Origin: Nissolia schottii | Lineage: Eukaryota; Streptophyta; Magnoliopsida; Fabales; Fabaceae | Length of the DNA stretch: 64,000 nt | Direction of reading: 5' to 3' | NCBI GenBank assembly: GCA_003254905.1 | Contig: QANU01005364.1 | Span: forward strand, 55,747-119,746 | Shown here: piece after piece, positions 1 through 11,453 of the stretch | Layout of the letters: the number at the start of each line of letters is the position of its first letter | Position numbering within the stretch: the stretch's first letter is position 1 | Program-made: the position numbers and the translations under genes | The notes under the pieces: model-generated | Seen by the model: only the letters and a program-made list of their open reading frames with translations | Database searches by the model: none | Told to the model about the DNA's origin: nothing

Positions 1-332
1 TGCGATCTTATACATAACCCAAAAACAAAGAAGAAAAAGAAAAAGAAAATTAAAAGTCATGAAAAAAAATAAGTTTAATTTTTATCCACATTTATTATAC
101 TGTCATATTTTAATAGTGCAAAAAATTTACACATGAATAAAAATTAACTTTTATGTTAACAAAATTTAAGATTTTGTATTATCAATATATAAAAATTAAA
201 ATCTTAAAAAAATAGTTTTTTTTTTTTTGTAATATTATTATTTTTAAAGAGTTTGACCCTGTATAAACTATCCCATGCACTCTAGGTAGGTAGACACCAT
301 CAGTTGCATCGGCACTCCGCCGGAGATAAAAT

Positions 333-3245
333 ATGATTGTCTGCGTCGCCGTCGTTGGTCACCAGGTAAGACTCTCCGTCCTCTCTTCCACTTCTTCAAT
401 TTCTACCTCGCCGGAGAAGGTGTCCCGTTTCGCTCATCGCCGATCTAACATTATCTCAATTTTTTCTCTCTCTCTCTCTCTGAAATTCTCGATTTTTGGT
501 GATTGCAGAACAATCCGCTGTACATACAGAGCTTCACGGAAGCTGATGACGCTCTCAAGCTCCACCACATTGTCCATTGCTCGCTCGATGTCGTCGATGA
601 GCGAGGTGCGTTACCATGCGATCATGCTCGTTTTTGGAACCTAATGTTTTGGTTTTTTATTTTTCGGATTTGGGACTTTTTTCTTAAGATTTTGATGCAA
701 ATGGATATGATTCTGGGATCCTTCTGTTTAGAAAAGAAAATGTCAGATTTTTTGCTTCTTTTTTAGCTGGGGTATTCTTTCTGGATTTGCGTTGTTTTTT
801 TGGACTGTCTGCAAGTTTTGAATTATTGATGCAAATGGTTATGATCTTGGGACCCTTCAGTTTAGAGAAATTTTCAATTTGTGCTTGTTGTTAGCTTTGC
901 TGGGGTATTCTTTTTGGTTTGGGGAATTTTATTGTTCCTGTACGAATTTTTTGCTTTAGATGCAAATGGTTGAGATTTTTGGACTCTCCAATAATGAAAG
1001 TTTCAATTTTTTGCGTTTTCTTATTCATATATTTGTTGGGGTAACTCTAATCTCTTGGAATGTGTTTACCTGGCAGTGAACAATCCTAAGAAATCTGGAC
1101 CGATGCTGAATGAGACATTTCTGGGTTTGCTTTATCCTATTGAAAATTACAAAGTGTGAGTGCATTTGTTTGTCTCTCAGGAAAGTTTTACTTTATTTTC
1201 TTCAATCCAAATATAAAAGGTCGATGAGTTTTACTTTTTCGTTTTGTGATGTGATTTGCAGCTATGGATATCTGACTAATACAAAGGTGAAGTTTATCTT
1301 GGTGACCATTGATCTGGATGTTAAAGATGCAGATGTTAGAAATGTGAGTTTGGATAGAGACTGATGTTTTTCATTCAGTTCGCTTGTCTTCTTTAATTGA
1401 AGTATTTAGCCTCTGAAGTAATTCTTTTACAGCTGTGATGTTAAGAATCTTAAGATATATTGAAGCCAATACTCATTGGTGGATCTAGTGCTACTTTGAT
1501 CCCAAGATTTGGGGCTAGTCTTCTAGGGGCTGGCTAGCGGATATGTTTTGGCAATTTCTTCTGTCATATAGTTTAACTTTTTAATACCAATTAATTTCTA
1601 GGAAATGTGGCTCCTATCTACCACAACACAGCTTGTGCATTTTTTTTTTCCACACATAAGCAATGATGGGTGAAACAATGTTTATATCAGGCAGCAGCTT
1701 CTGCCACTGTACCTATTACATGTAGAAGGCTGATCTTTGTTTGGCATCTCACAATTACAATGGTGGATGCTAAGAAAAATAGAAAGGTTAGCAGGGGATT
1801 AGTAGCCTGTAGCTCATACAGGCAATGAGGGAAATGTGAGGAGACAGCATCTTGGGGATCTGAATTGAAACCATTGCACGCGTGGAAGCTGTGTAGAATT
1901 AGGAAGGCAATGGAGGTAACTGGGTACGATACAAAGGGAGGGAAGGGAGAGAGAAGAGCTAGGGAAGGATGGGGTGAGGTTTTGGAACAGAGGTTGCAGT
2001 TCCTTGAAGTGCTGCTCTGTCTTTTAGTCTTTGCGTTTCTTATTTTACTACTTTTATAGATCTTCTGCATTGCTACCTCTTCAAGGCAGTGGAGTGGTAG
2101 AGAGAAAGATCCATAGTCAACCAATAACACTGTACCTATGTTTTCCAGTTCTGATATCCGATTGTCACTATCAGTTTTTAACTAAATATTCTCTGTAGTC
2201 GACCCTGTTAACTTATTATATGGGAAAATTAAGTTCAGTTTGAGAGCCATACTGGCATATATCATAAATATGTCATTGAATATTTTTTACGCAAAAGACT
2301 AGCATGTTTCTTGCCCAGGGTTACTTTCATCCACGGCTTACCTTTATTGCTTCATATCTTCAGGGGATTTCCTTGTTAGAAATGCAAAGCGATTGCTAAG
2401 CTCTTTTGATTATGGGTTTATTCCTTGCTTTACTTCTCTTTGTTCTTTTTGGATAAATATCTCAACCTTTTTCCCCAGGCATTTATTCTTTTGTCCTAGT
2501 AATTTTTTTTTTATCATATAGGGAGAAGACCTGAAGAAAAAATGGATTAGATTAAGGGTCGCCCAATAAATAGAGTTTGAGGAAAATTGATAAACTAAAG
2601 AGAAAACTACGAAAAAGTACTTAGATTTCAGTGGCTTGTCTAAAGAAATAGTTTATAGTAAGATGCAATGGTATTTTTGGTCCATGTTGCTAACCCTACC
2701 AAGTGGGAAAATACCAGTTGTTGTTTGACACAAATGTTTCATTTAAGAATGTAGAGAATTTCTTTTCCCGCAGTCATTTTTTCTCATTGATGAAATAGTT
2801 GCTTCTGCATCTTTAGTTAGTGGTATACTGTTAAGCCCATGTAATTTGTAAATATATCTTTTTCCAGAGATTGTTCAACATTTTACAATTTTGCATCAAT
2901 ACCACTATGTCATGATATTGTTCTCCCCCATGTACATTTTCTTGTTAGTTGAGTAGTGAGCACTGATAGACAAGATCAGAAAATTATAGGAGATATGAAT
3001 GGTTGGATATCATTGTGATATTGCCGTGGTTATATAACCTCCAATGAAGGTATTGTTTAATGTTATTTTCTCCATGCTAACTTCGGGTGGATTGTACTGT
3101 GCAGTTTTTCAGGAGGTTCCATGCAGCTTATGTAGATGCAGTGTCAAACCCATTTCACGTGCCAGGGAAAAAGATAACCTCCAGAACTTTTGCAGAAAGA
3201 GTGAGCACAATTGTTAAGTCATTTGGTTTGAGTTCAGCTGGGTGA
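333..3245 (+). CDS. TRAPPC2L: TRAPP complex subunit 2-like protein (TRAPPC2L), 5 exons
   Basis: Exons read as 333-365, 509-605, 1077-1155, 1262-1343 and 3105-3245; all four introns are GT-AG and phases join cleanly to a 143-residue protein ending in TGA. It begins MIVCVAVVGHQ and continues NNPLYIQSF, matching the sedlin/longin-like N-terminus of TRAPPC2L, whose animal and plant members are about 140 residues, so it looks full length. Later landmarks are the HCSLDVVDER segment, the GYLTNTKVKF strand and the C-terminal RRFHAAYVDAVSNPF helix. Family knowledge: TRAPPC2L is a small core subunit of the TRAPP tethering complexes, which act on Rab GTPases at ER-Golgi and Golgi membranes. The start is the first ATG in a short GC-richer leader. 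Intron 4 is long (about 1.76 kb) and shows no further coding potential. Identification is confident from protein similarity recalled by eye. Confidence 0.93.
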
Positions 3246-3839
3246 ACCTAGTCCAATCCTTTGTTGACGTCTGGCACGCGCATCTTTTTTTGTTATTATA
3301 ATTTTTTGCCACCATAATTTTAATAGTTTCTTAGCCGGCAAAGGTCGAATTTCGTGGTGATAAAATGCTTAGGAACATTTTGAACAGCATTCATGGTTCT
3401 ATGTATAATATTTAGAATGAGTAATCACATTTGTTATTCTATTTTGCCGGTCTGCAAATTTGAGGTTTGAAAATTTTGTCTGCAAATTTATTCTATTATG
3501 CTTTTGCATTTTAATTAGCAGCATTGATTAATCTTTATTTGACCTTGATTAAACTCCCATGTTTGCTCCTCCAGTAATGAAGATCAATCAAATAATAGCA
3601 AAATTTACATTAAGGTTGGGATGACACATATAATGGTGCTTGCGATGTTACCTTGTGATTTGGGAGGGGCACATATACCCTTCTTTTCTTAAGTGGCATC
3701 AATGAAAAATGACTTGTGTTGATCTAATTGTCACATCGTTTTAAAATTGGTCAAACTCTTAATGCTTGTTTTGTACTCCTAATTTAAATTTTGTTTATAT
3801 TTTATTGGGTTTTACTAACCATGCCTCCTGAGGACATTG

Positions 3840-4735
3840 GTTAAGGAAGTTAAACGAGTGTGTTTGATAAAGGAAAGAAATTGAGAGGAAAGAAATAAAG
3901 TGGATTCATATTTTCCATAAGAATGTTTGGATGAAAGAAAAATGAGAAGAAAGAAAATGAAAAGATAGTTACTTTGTTTAGTTGAGTAGAAAAGTGAAAG
4001 AAAAGAAAAATATAATATCAAATGATAACTTTACCCTTATATTTTAATAAAAGGTTATTTCAATTATAAATATTTATTAAAATAATATAAATAAATATAA
4101 TAAAATTTGGCCATCTATATTTATATAAAAGTAGTTATGCCTATATTTAATTTCTATTTACTAATTATATCAATTAAAATGAAATAAAAAAAAGGTTAAC
4201 TATTTTTAATTTTTGTTATACTTTATTACTTTTAATTTAAGAAGTTTAAAACAATATTAACCTATTATATAAAGTAAATATCAATAAAATAAATTATACA
4301 AATTTCATATAAAAAATAATTTTACCAATTAAAGAATATTAAAGGCACATATGGGATATGATTTATGTGACTTGGTTCTTAGAAAAAAAATCAGAAGGTA
4401 AGGCAAAAGACATTGAAAATGTAAAAAGATTTAAAAGATGTATATAAATAGCAAACCAATTAACAATAAACATAAGCATGATATAGGTTAAGTAGCAACC
4501 AACCACAAGTCAACAAAGGAAACAAGACAATGGCAAACATGAAAGTGTGATTTGGAGCAAACTTTTTCTTTCAATTTCCGTCCATGATCGAGGGGAAGCA
4601 AATTTTGTGGGCCCCATAGAAATTATTCGTTGATCAGTTCCGACCAAACAAGGAAAATGTACTTTTTTTTCCCTCCACTTTCCATCCTCTCCCTTTTCTT
4701 CCTTCCAAATTCCCTTCAAAAAAACTCATCTTTAA
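3840..4735. repeat. Possible long foldback (MITE-like) element
   Basis: The purine-rich left arm (about 3840-4000, GAAAGAAA-type repeats with a TGTTTGGATGAAAG segment) is loosely complementary to the pyrimidine-rich right arm (about 4540-4735, containing CCGACCAAACAAGG and TTCCTTCCAAATTCCC). The centre is very AT-rich. The arms pair imperfectly and I see no target-site duplication, so this is a tentative old foldback element. Open reading frames here come from the low-complexity arms. Confidence 0.35.
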
Positions 4736-5107
4736 TGTCCTTAGAAGCATACACATTTTATATTTTTTCATACAAATCTAAATTATTGTCATTAACTATT
4801 TGAGTTTTATCCTTCAATCCTATGTTGTTGTTTTTTAGGGACGAAACACCCAACAAACACAGAAATTATCAGTCATGGGACACCTCATACTCGATCACTA
4901 CTATACTTATCACATATTCACATCAAAGATCAGATTAATGGATTAATGGCCAACTATAAGGTGATAGAAATAGAAGAAACCATCCATGTAGCTATTTGAA
5001 GAGACTTTCAAGCTTTGCTTTTCATTTAAAATTCTTTGATAGTGCGTAACAACAATTAAACTCAAAATGTTATATCGTTCATATATTTAAATTATGTAAA
5101 AAAAATA

Positions 5108-5437
5108 GGGTTAATGCCTAACTTCATCTTGGATTTAACATGTGTGCTCAATTTAGTCTCTCGACAAAATAAAAGGATTTGTAAATTCTAAACTTGACAT
5201 TCAATTGATTAGTTAATCCTTTTGTCCATGAGCTATTTCTTATACTTTACAAAAAATGCTCTAAGTAGTAAAGGTAAAATTTAGGGACTACTTTAAACAT
5301 GCTTTTGTAAAATTTAGGGCAAAGAGATTATTGGGTCTAACAATTATCAAGTTTAAATATTAACAAGTTCTTTTATTTTGTCTAGGAATTAGATTAGACA
5401 TGTGTGTAAAGTGGAAAGACAAAGTTAGGGATTAACC
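5108..5437. mobile_element. Foldback MITE with TA duplication (Tc1/mariner-like)
   Basis: The left end reads GGGTTAATGCCTAACTT and the right end, on the other strand, GGTTAATCCCTAACTT. Similarity continues inward for about 70 bases, including a shared GACAAAATAAAAG block in each arm. Both ends are flanked by TA (5106-5107 and 5438-5439), the duplication expected of Tc1/mariner-type elements. About 330 bp long, no coding capacity. Confidence 0.7.
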
Positions 5438-5759
5438 TATTATTATGGTACAGGATTCACCAACCCAAAGGAGCATTTGCTGATCATGAAGAGGTTGATT
5501 CTGACCCCGAACTTGTTGAAAAGGAGGCAAAAGCTGCTATAGCTACTCACATTACTGGTAATATTTGCATACTTGAAATTTCTTTGATTATTGGAAAAAA
5601 TAAAAAATATATCTGTGGAATTATTATTTTGATACAATGAAATAGAATCGTTGAAACTGGAAAAGCCTTTGTACTTTGGCATGTTTTGGAATGTTGTTTG
5701 TCTGCTGTCAATTGCTGTCACATTAATTTACGAGTGTAATATTGATGAACCTTAAAGGA

Positions 5760-6634
5760 GGTTAGTGATGAGAATTCAAGCAAGACTAATAATGTTCAAG
5801 CTCAATTACAAGGTGTTGATGGACCAATGACTAGAGTTACGGTGAAAAAGCTAAAAGAAGTTTTGCAAGATTTACTCATGGAAGCAAAGGCCAATAGCAT
5901 TCCGGTTGAACATAAGCTCCCAAAATAGACTACTTTAATTCATATGGAAGGATATCCAAGTCCAACATGAAGAACACAAGAAGAAGTCCAAATTCATCAG
6001 TCCAAAGTTTCAAACAAATTGGCATCAGTTTTATTGGTTAATTACTAAAATTATAATAAAAGCCAATTTACCATTTTCAATATGTAAATTTCGTGCATGT
6101 ATTTTGATCATGAGTTCCTAAGTAGTTATGTTAGATAATTAAGCTTTAATGCTAGTTTCAATGTTAGTTAGGAATTTTATACTTAATGGAAAGCGTAGAA
6201 AACTTGCTATCTTGCTGCATAACACTAAGCCTATAAAAAGGAACTCAATGTAAATCTTCATATCAAATTAGGAATGAATTTTGAGATTTCTCCCATTGTG
6301 AGGGCTTCCTTTTTATTCTTGGGTAAAGAACTAAATCTGATCCTATCTAGACAACTTATGGCGATCAACCAAGAATTATCACTCACTTCCTCACCCTTTT
6401 CTTGAGTGTGGCGTCTACATCATTCTATTTTTGCATACAAAAACTTCAAACCAACACAACCAAACCCTAATCTACAACTAAAAGGTGCAAGGCGATCCAG
6501 GTTAAACTTAGATGTTGATCCAAGTTATTCAATTCCAAGCAAGCTAAATCATATCATTTGGTATCAGAGCTTAGTTTCTCTTTGCTATTCAGTTCTGAAT
6601 TTGTTTGGTCTTTATCATTCAAATTTTTTTTTTC
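5760..6634 (+). mobile_element. Ty3/gypsy-type LTR retrotransposon fossil: polyprotein tail, LTR and primer-binding site
   Basis: Residues including the DGPMTR motif (about 5818-5835) match the far end of plant gypsy polyproteins. They are followed by an LTR-like stretch of roughly 600 bp with a CTATAAAAAG box near 6231, and then TGGTATCAGAGC at about 6559, the methionine-initiator tRNA primer-binding site. The order polyprotein tail, LTR, primer-binding site is that of an internal-LTR-internal junction. The element is broken and incomplete. Just upstream (5450-5560) is a short charged stretch that I do not recognise. Confidence 0.6.
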
Positions 6635-7570
6635 CTTAGCAAGAACCAGTAGAGGAATTTGTCTTTCACAAAGGAAGTACAATCTCTCCTTGCTTGAAGA
6701 CACAAGTTTTTTGGACTCAAAACTTGCTCTAATTCCCATGGACCCTGGCTAAAAATTGTCTGCTGCAGAAGGTGAGGCTGTCCAAGACTCTTCCCTATAT
6801 AGGCGCATGATTGGCAGACTCATTTATCTTACCATTTCAAGACCATATATCAAATTTTCTATTTCCAAGCTCAGTTAGTTCATGTATGATCCCAGACAAC
6901 CTCATGAACAGGCCTTACAGTGAAGTCTTGGCCAGGACAGGGAATATTTTTCTCAGCTAGCTCATCTCTCAATCTCAAAGCATGCATTGATGCTGACTGG
7001 GGAGGATGTTTAGATACTCGTCGGTCGATCAACTACCGGTTTCTTACTTTTTCTTGGTGATTCTCTCTTGTCTTGGAAAACTAAGAAACAAGTTGTTGTC
7101 AACAAATCTTGACTCAAGAGAGGCTGAATATCGAGCCCTCTCGGCCGTCTCCATTGAGCTCACCTGGCTCACATTTATCTTGCTGATTTTGGAATTAAAA
7201 TAGCTCCTATATTGGTTTTCTGTGATAACCAATGGGCTATCCACCTAGCTTCCAATCCGACCCTACATGAGTGATCTAATAACATAGAGAGATCAACTTC
7301 CATTTTATTCGTGAGAAGATTGGCAATGGTGTCTTGAAGCTAACTCATATAAAAACTCAGCATCAGCTTGCTGATTAACTGACAAAGCCTTTGCCTCGTT
7401 GCAATGTTACCTTTAACTGTTAGTTTGAGTTAGTTAATTAAGTTGTTAGCTTTCTAACCGACCTGTAGTTACAGAAGCTTGTGTATAAATAGTTCCATCA
7501 TCAATGAATCAAGCACTTTTTACCATTCATCACTACCTCTTCTAATAGGGTGTGTTAGTCACGCATCTAG
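6635..7570 (+). mobile_element. Ty1/copia retrotransposon fossil (late reverse transcriptase, RNase H, 3' LTR)
   Basis: Translations across 6640-7430 give recognisable copia landmarks: RMIGRLIYLT, the RNase H segments around SREAEYRALSAVS and CDNQ, and a LADXLTKPLP-like tail. A 3' LTR appears to begin near 7417 (TGTTAGTTTGAGTTAG) with a GTATAAATAG box near 7483. It is 5'-truncated, has many breaks, and abuts the gypsy fossil on its left. Likely old. Confidence 0.75.
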
Positions 7571-7941
7571 ATTTCTAAACGACTGATGCAAAATTCAACG
7601 ATAAGAGGAACATGATCAAAAAAATACCTCTTCAATCAATCCAAACACAAGATTTCTTATGTCTTTGTAACCATTCTGGATTACTTAGATGTCCCCTTCC
7701 CCCACCTAAATGTAAGTCCACCTAAATTTTTAATATTAGCCTACGATGCAAATTTAGCTGAACACCACATTTTTTTTTAGTTAATGACACTTACTGAAAA
7801 ATAGAATACTTTTATTAACAATGGCAAAATTTTATAGTACTTCATGACACTCTTAACTTGGCCTCTTTACATTTTTATGCCATTTGATATAACTTGTATA
7901 TCAAAATATGGGTTGAAACAAAAATTTACAAATGTATGAGT

Positions 7942-8044
7942 TTGGGTTTGAAATCGTCACAGGGAGTGGTGATTTCAGACTTTTTAAAAAAAAATAAAAT
8001 TCTGGGGTCTGAAATCGCCATAGGGGGTGACGATTTCAGACCCA
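7942..8044. repeat. Tandem pair of hairpin-forming repeats
   Basis: Two related units of about 38 bp lie at 7944-7980 and 8005-8042. Each is an inverted repeat: arms built on GGTCTGAAATCGCC and its complement GTGACGATTTCAGACC, separated by a short G-rich loop (AGGGAG or ATAGGGG). The units are separated by an A-rich spacer. No coding signal. They may be the remains of one short repeat family. Confidence 0.6.
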
Positions 8045-8049
8045 AAGCC

Positions 8050-10200
8050 ATACATACATAAATATTTTTATTAGACCATAATATGGGATTAAAATTTTTT
8101 TTGGACATTTAAATGTAAATATTCCTCTTAACTTAGCAATCTTACAAAGCTTTAAGAGTATTTTGTTAAAAACCATACTTTGTTAAAAGAAAATGAAATA
8201 TTAATAAAATGTAAAGTATTTAATAACTTTTGACTTAAAAACTATATAGAAATTACTATAAGTAATATTTAATTTTATATTTAAGTAACGTGTGTGCAAT
8301 GTATGGGAACAAGTAATTTATTATAAACATGAACCATAAAGATAATATTTATCCCATAATAGTATGGGGATTAGGAATCTAATTAGGGTAAAAAAAAATA
8401 ATTACAGCTTCAATATGAATTGATATTTTATATAATTTGTGAATCTTTAACAAAAGTATAAATCATATTATATTCACATTTTTCCTCTTTATGGTATAAC
8501 TAATATTTTTATGAGAGAGTTATCAAAATATTGTTGCACATATAACATTTTTATTTTGAGAAAATGCTAGGTATATAACAACATTTAAATAATATTAAGA
8601 CAATTCTCTCTTAAAAATACGAATCTCTTGCATTTGTAGCTACGGTCACCTGGTTACTCACAACTCTTTTCTATTGTTACCCTCTTGACAAGGAGACACG
8701 TGTATCATAAATGATAAGTGAGATAACTGTATGATTTTTTTTTTCCGTAAGAAAGGAAAATGATAACTGTACGATTAGATATTCTCAAAGTAAAAAAAAC
8801 ATTATTCTATTTTATCCCTAATGTAATATTTTAATTCTGAGTCACTATTATTTTTCTACATTATATTTTTAATAAAGTAACTAAAATATCAAATTATAGA
8901 TAGAATAGAGCCATTTTCCCTTATTGCAAACAGTAATACCTAACAATTTCTCACTTAACACGCAGTAAAAACACCACACATTAACGGACCGAAGTTAGGA
9001 ACAATATTACTTATATGTTTTTAAAATATATTTAGAATAGTATTAATAATTTTTATTTAAAAAATATACAAAAATAAATAATTAATAGTTGATAATATTT
9101 TTTAAACATGTAATAAATGTGTTGCCAGAACATATCATAGATAGATAGATAGTTAATATCAGTTCGTTATTACATGTCTGTTTGAACATATTAGAAAGTA
9201 TTTTCTTTAATATTCTCTACATTTATTTTTTGTTATCATTTTTTAAATAAAAATTTATTTAAAATTAATTTTCATTTAATTAAATATTAATTTTCATTTA
9301 ATTAAATTAAAAAATTATTAAATGTATTTTTTTACACTTATATCCTTGTTATATTTCATATTCCTCATAATACTTAATAACTATAACTTACTCATAGTTA
9401 TATATTTTATATTTTCTTTATCTTAATATTAATTAATTTTTTTTAAATTATGTATTTTTATAAAAAAAATAATAAAAAGTAGATGAAGCGAAAAAAAAGA
9501 ATTAATCTTCTATAATATGAATCATAGTTTGAATTTCAATCAAAAGAATGGTCACATTTGTGGTGAAACAATGTGAAAAGTAAGTACACAAATTCCACGT
9601 GTCATCAATTGAAACCCCATTTCATGAACACACATGACACAAACCTGACAACTTATCATTGCGCAAGTTACTATACTTCTTTTTTTAATTTATACAATAA
9701 CATTAAATGACACTGAATGTTTAAACATGTATTTATATATATAAATTATATTAAATAGTAAAAATTAATTATCACACTTTTTGTCTCCACACTCACATTT
9801 TAAACATGTGAACTCATTCTTTACAATGCATAAATATTTTAAAACATATGTACAAACTTTTGAAATGACGTGCATAAATTTTTTAGCAATAAAAAACAAA
9901 ACATATGATGAAAAAGTAAAAAAAAAAGACGCAGAAGAAAACTTTTGTATTCACATGCACAAACTTTTGATCAATTAGACATGCATAAAATTTTGAACAA
10001 ACATACATAAATTTTCTTACACATATGCACAAATATTTGAAAAATAAAATACTACGAATATAATGGAAACAAAAATGAAAAATTTTAGATTCATAAAGAA
10101 TAAGAAGAAAAAAAAATGATGAAAAATTGAGAAAGAAGAGAGAAAAAAATAAAAAATGAGAAAAAAAAAATCACATATTAAAAAAAAATTGTATCAAAGT
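8050..10200. other. AT-rich intergenic DNA, no gene seen
   Basis: A long AT-rich stretch with A and T homopolymers, a short GATA microsatellite near 9138-9155 and no coding segment that resembles a known protein. It may hold very old repeats that cannot be resolved by eye. Confidence 0.6.
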
Positions 10201-10212
10201 TGACGCATTTTA

Positions 10213-10216
<4 letters not shown>

Positions 10217-10258
<42 letters not shown>

Positions 10259-10309
10259 CCGAGTTACTAGTACAGTTACATGCTTTATTGACTCGACTCG
10301 ACTCGACTC
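10217..10309. repeat. Microsatellites (TA)n and (ACTCG)n
   Basis: An uninterrupted TA run (10217-10251) is followed 40 bases later by nearly four copies of ACTCG (10291-10309) running into CT repeats. They lie about 500 bp upstream of the likely untranslated leader of the PP2C gene. Confidence 0.9.
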
Positions 10310-10810
10310 TCTCTCTAGCATAGTGGTGTGGTGCCCACAGCTTTGCTGTCTTGGAGCTCTCCATTGTTGGGCTTTTATGGGGCTTGTCTCTGCTTTGCTT
10401 AGCTGATATATAAATTGAAAAATAAGAAATAAAAAAAAATAAGGGGAAAAAAGGGTGTGTTTCATTCAGTTGGCCTAATCTTCAACCAGAAAATATTTAT
10501 ATAGTGTTCATTTTGTTTTTGTTTAATGTTTTGAAATTCTTCAATTCCATGTACCTTCTCTTCTTTAACAATTTCTCCAAATCATCATCTACAGTTTCTT
10601 TAAACAGTGCCATACATAGCACTTAGCCTCCTACATAGAAAGTACGAGGAAAAGAGAAAAAGAAAGCCACTTGTTGTTCTTTTCTATTTCATGTTTTTCT
10701 GATATTTGATGATGGATCCACAGATCTAATATATATGCTTTCACACACTCTATAAGACCCTTGTTTCCAGATCATTCTATTTCCAAATCAAGGGGTCTAA
10801 CTGTTTGAGG

Positions 10811-11352
10811 GTGAGATCTCTCTGTCTCTCTACTAAAGTTTATTATTATTTTTTTAATATTCTTTTTGAGTTACTATGTTTGTTTTTTTTTGCCATAGGA
10901 ATTTATATTATGATTACTGAATGAAAAAAAAAGCTAGCTTGTTGTCATTATTATTGGCTTTTTATGTAGAAAATTTAGCATGATTTTCGGGGGTTTCAAT
11001 TTTTCAATGTGAAAGCTTGCAATTGATTTCCTAAGAGCTGGCCAAAAAGTTGGGTTGACCTTTTCTTTTGATTAAGAAAAGTTGAAATTTATCTCTTTCT
11101 ATTGAATATTTTTATAACATTAGGGGTTGTACTTGGTCATATTTTTGGTTGTGAATATTGAAAAAAAGCAACAAAAAGATAAGATTTTTCGAATCTTTTG
11201 ATAGGGGAGAAGTTAAGTTCTGTTTCTAGGTTTTTGTTTGAGGTTGAGCCTTGATTTAATTTTATCCCTAATAGTTGTGCATATTGTTGTGGTTTGTGGT
11301 GGATTTTTCATCTTCATCATTGTTGTGGTGTTTGGTGTGTGTGTAAGTGCAG
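10811..11352 (+). other. Probable intron in the 5' untranslated region of the PP2C gene
   Basis: A good donor (GAGG followed by GTGAGATC at 10811) and acceptor (GTGCAG ending at 11352, with pyrimidine- and T-rich DNA before it) bracket a T-rich, non-coding stretch just before the PP2C start codon. The upstream sequence has leader-like composition. This is inference from splice-like sites only. Confidence 0.5.
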
Positions 11353-11414
11353 GACTAAAATCTATCAGTGAACTGAAAAATTCTTGGTGGTGGTGTTATT
11401 TGGATGGTTGGTAG

Positions 11415-11450
11415 ATGTGGAAATTCCTCAAGGGTGTGGCGGTGAGATGA
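11415..11450 (+). promoter_or_regulatory. Short upstream ORF in the PP2C leader
   Basis: An ATG at 11415 opens an 11-codon frame (MWKFLKGVAVR then TGA) that ends three bases before the main ATG at 11454. Another short upstream frame opens at 11404 and overlaps it. Such upstream ORFs can lower translation of the main frame; whether these are used is not shown by the sequence. Confidence 0.5.
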
Positions 11451-11453
11451 GGG

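Noticed and set aside
10217-10465. Minus-strand frame over the TA microsatellite
   Set aside because: Its tail is alternating Tyr-Ile from the microsatellite; not a gene.
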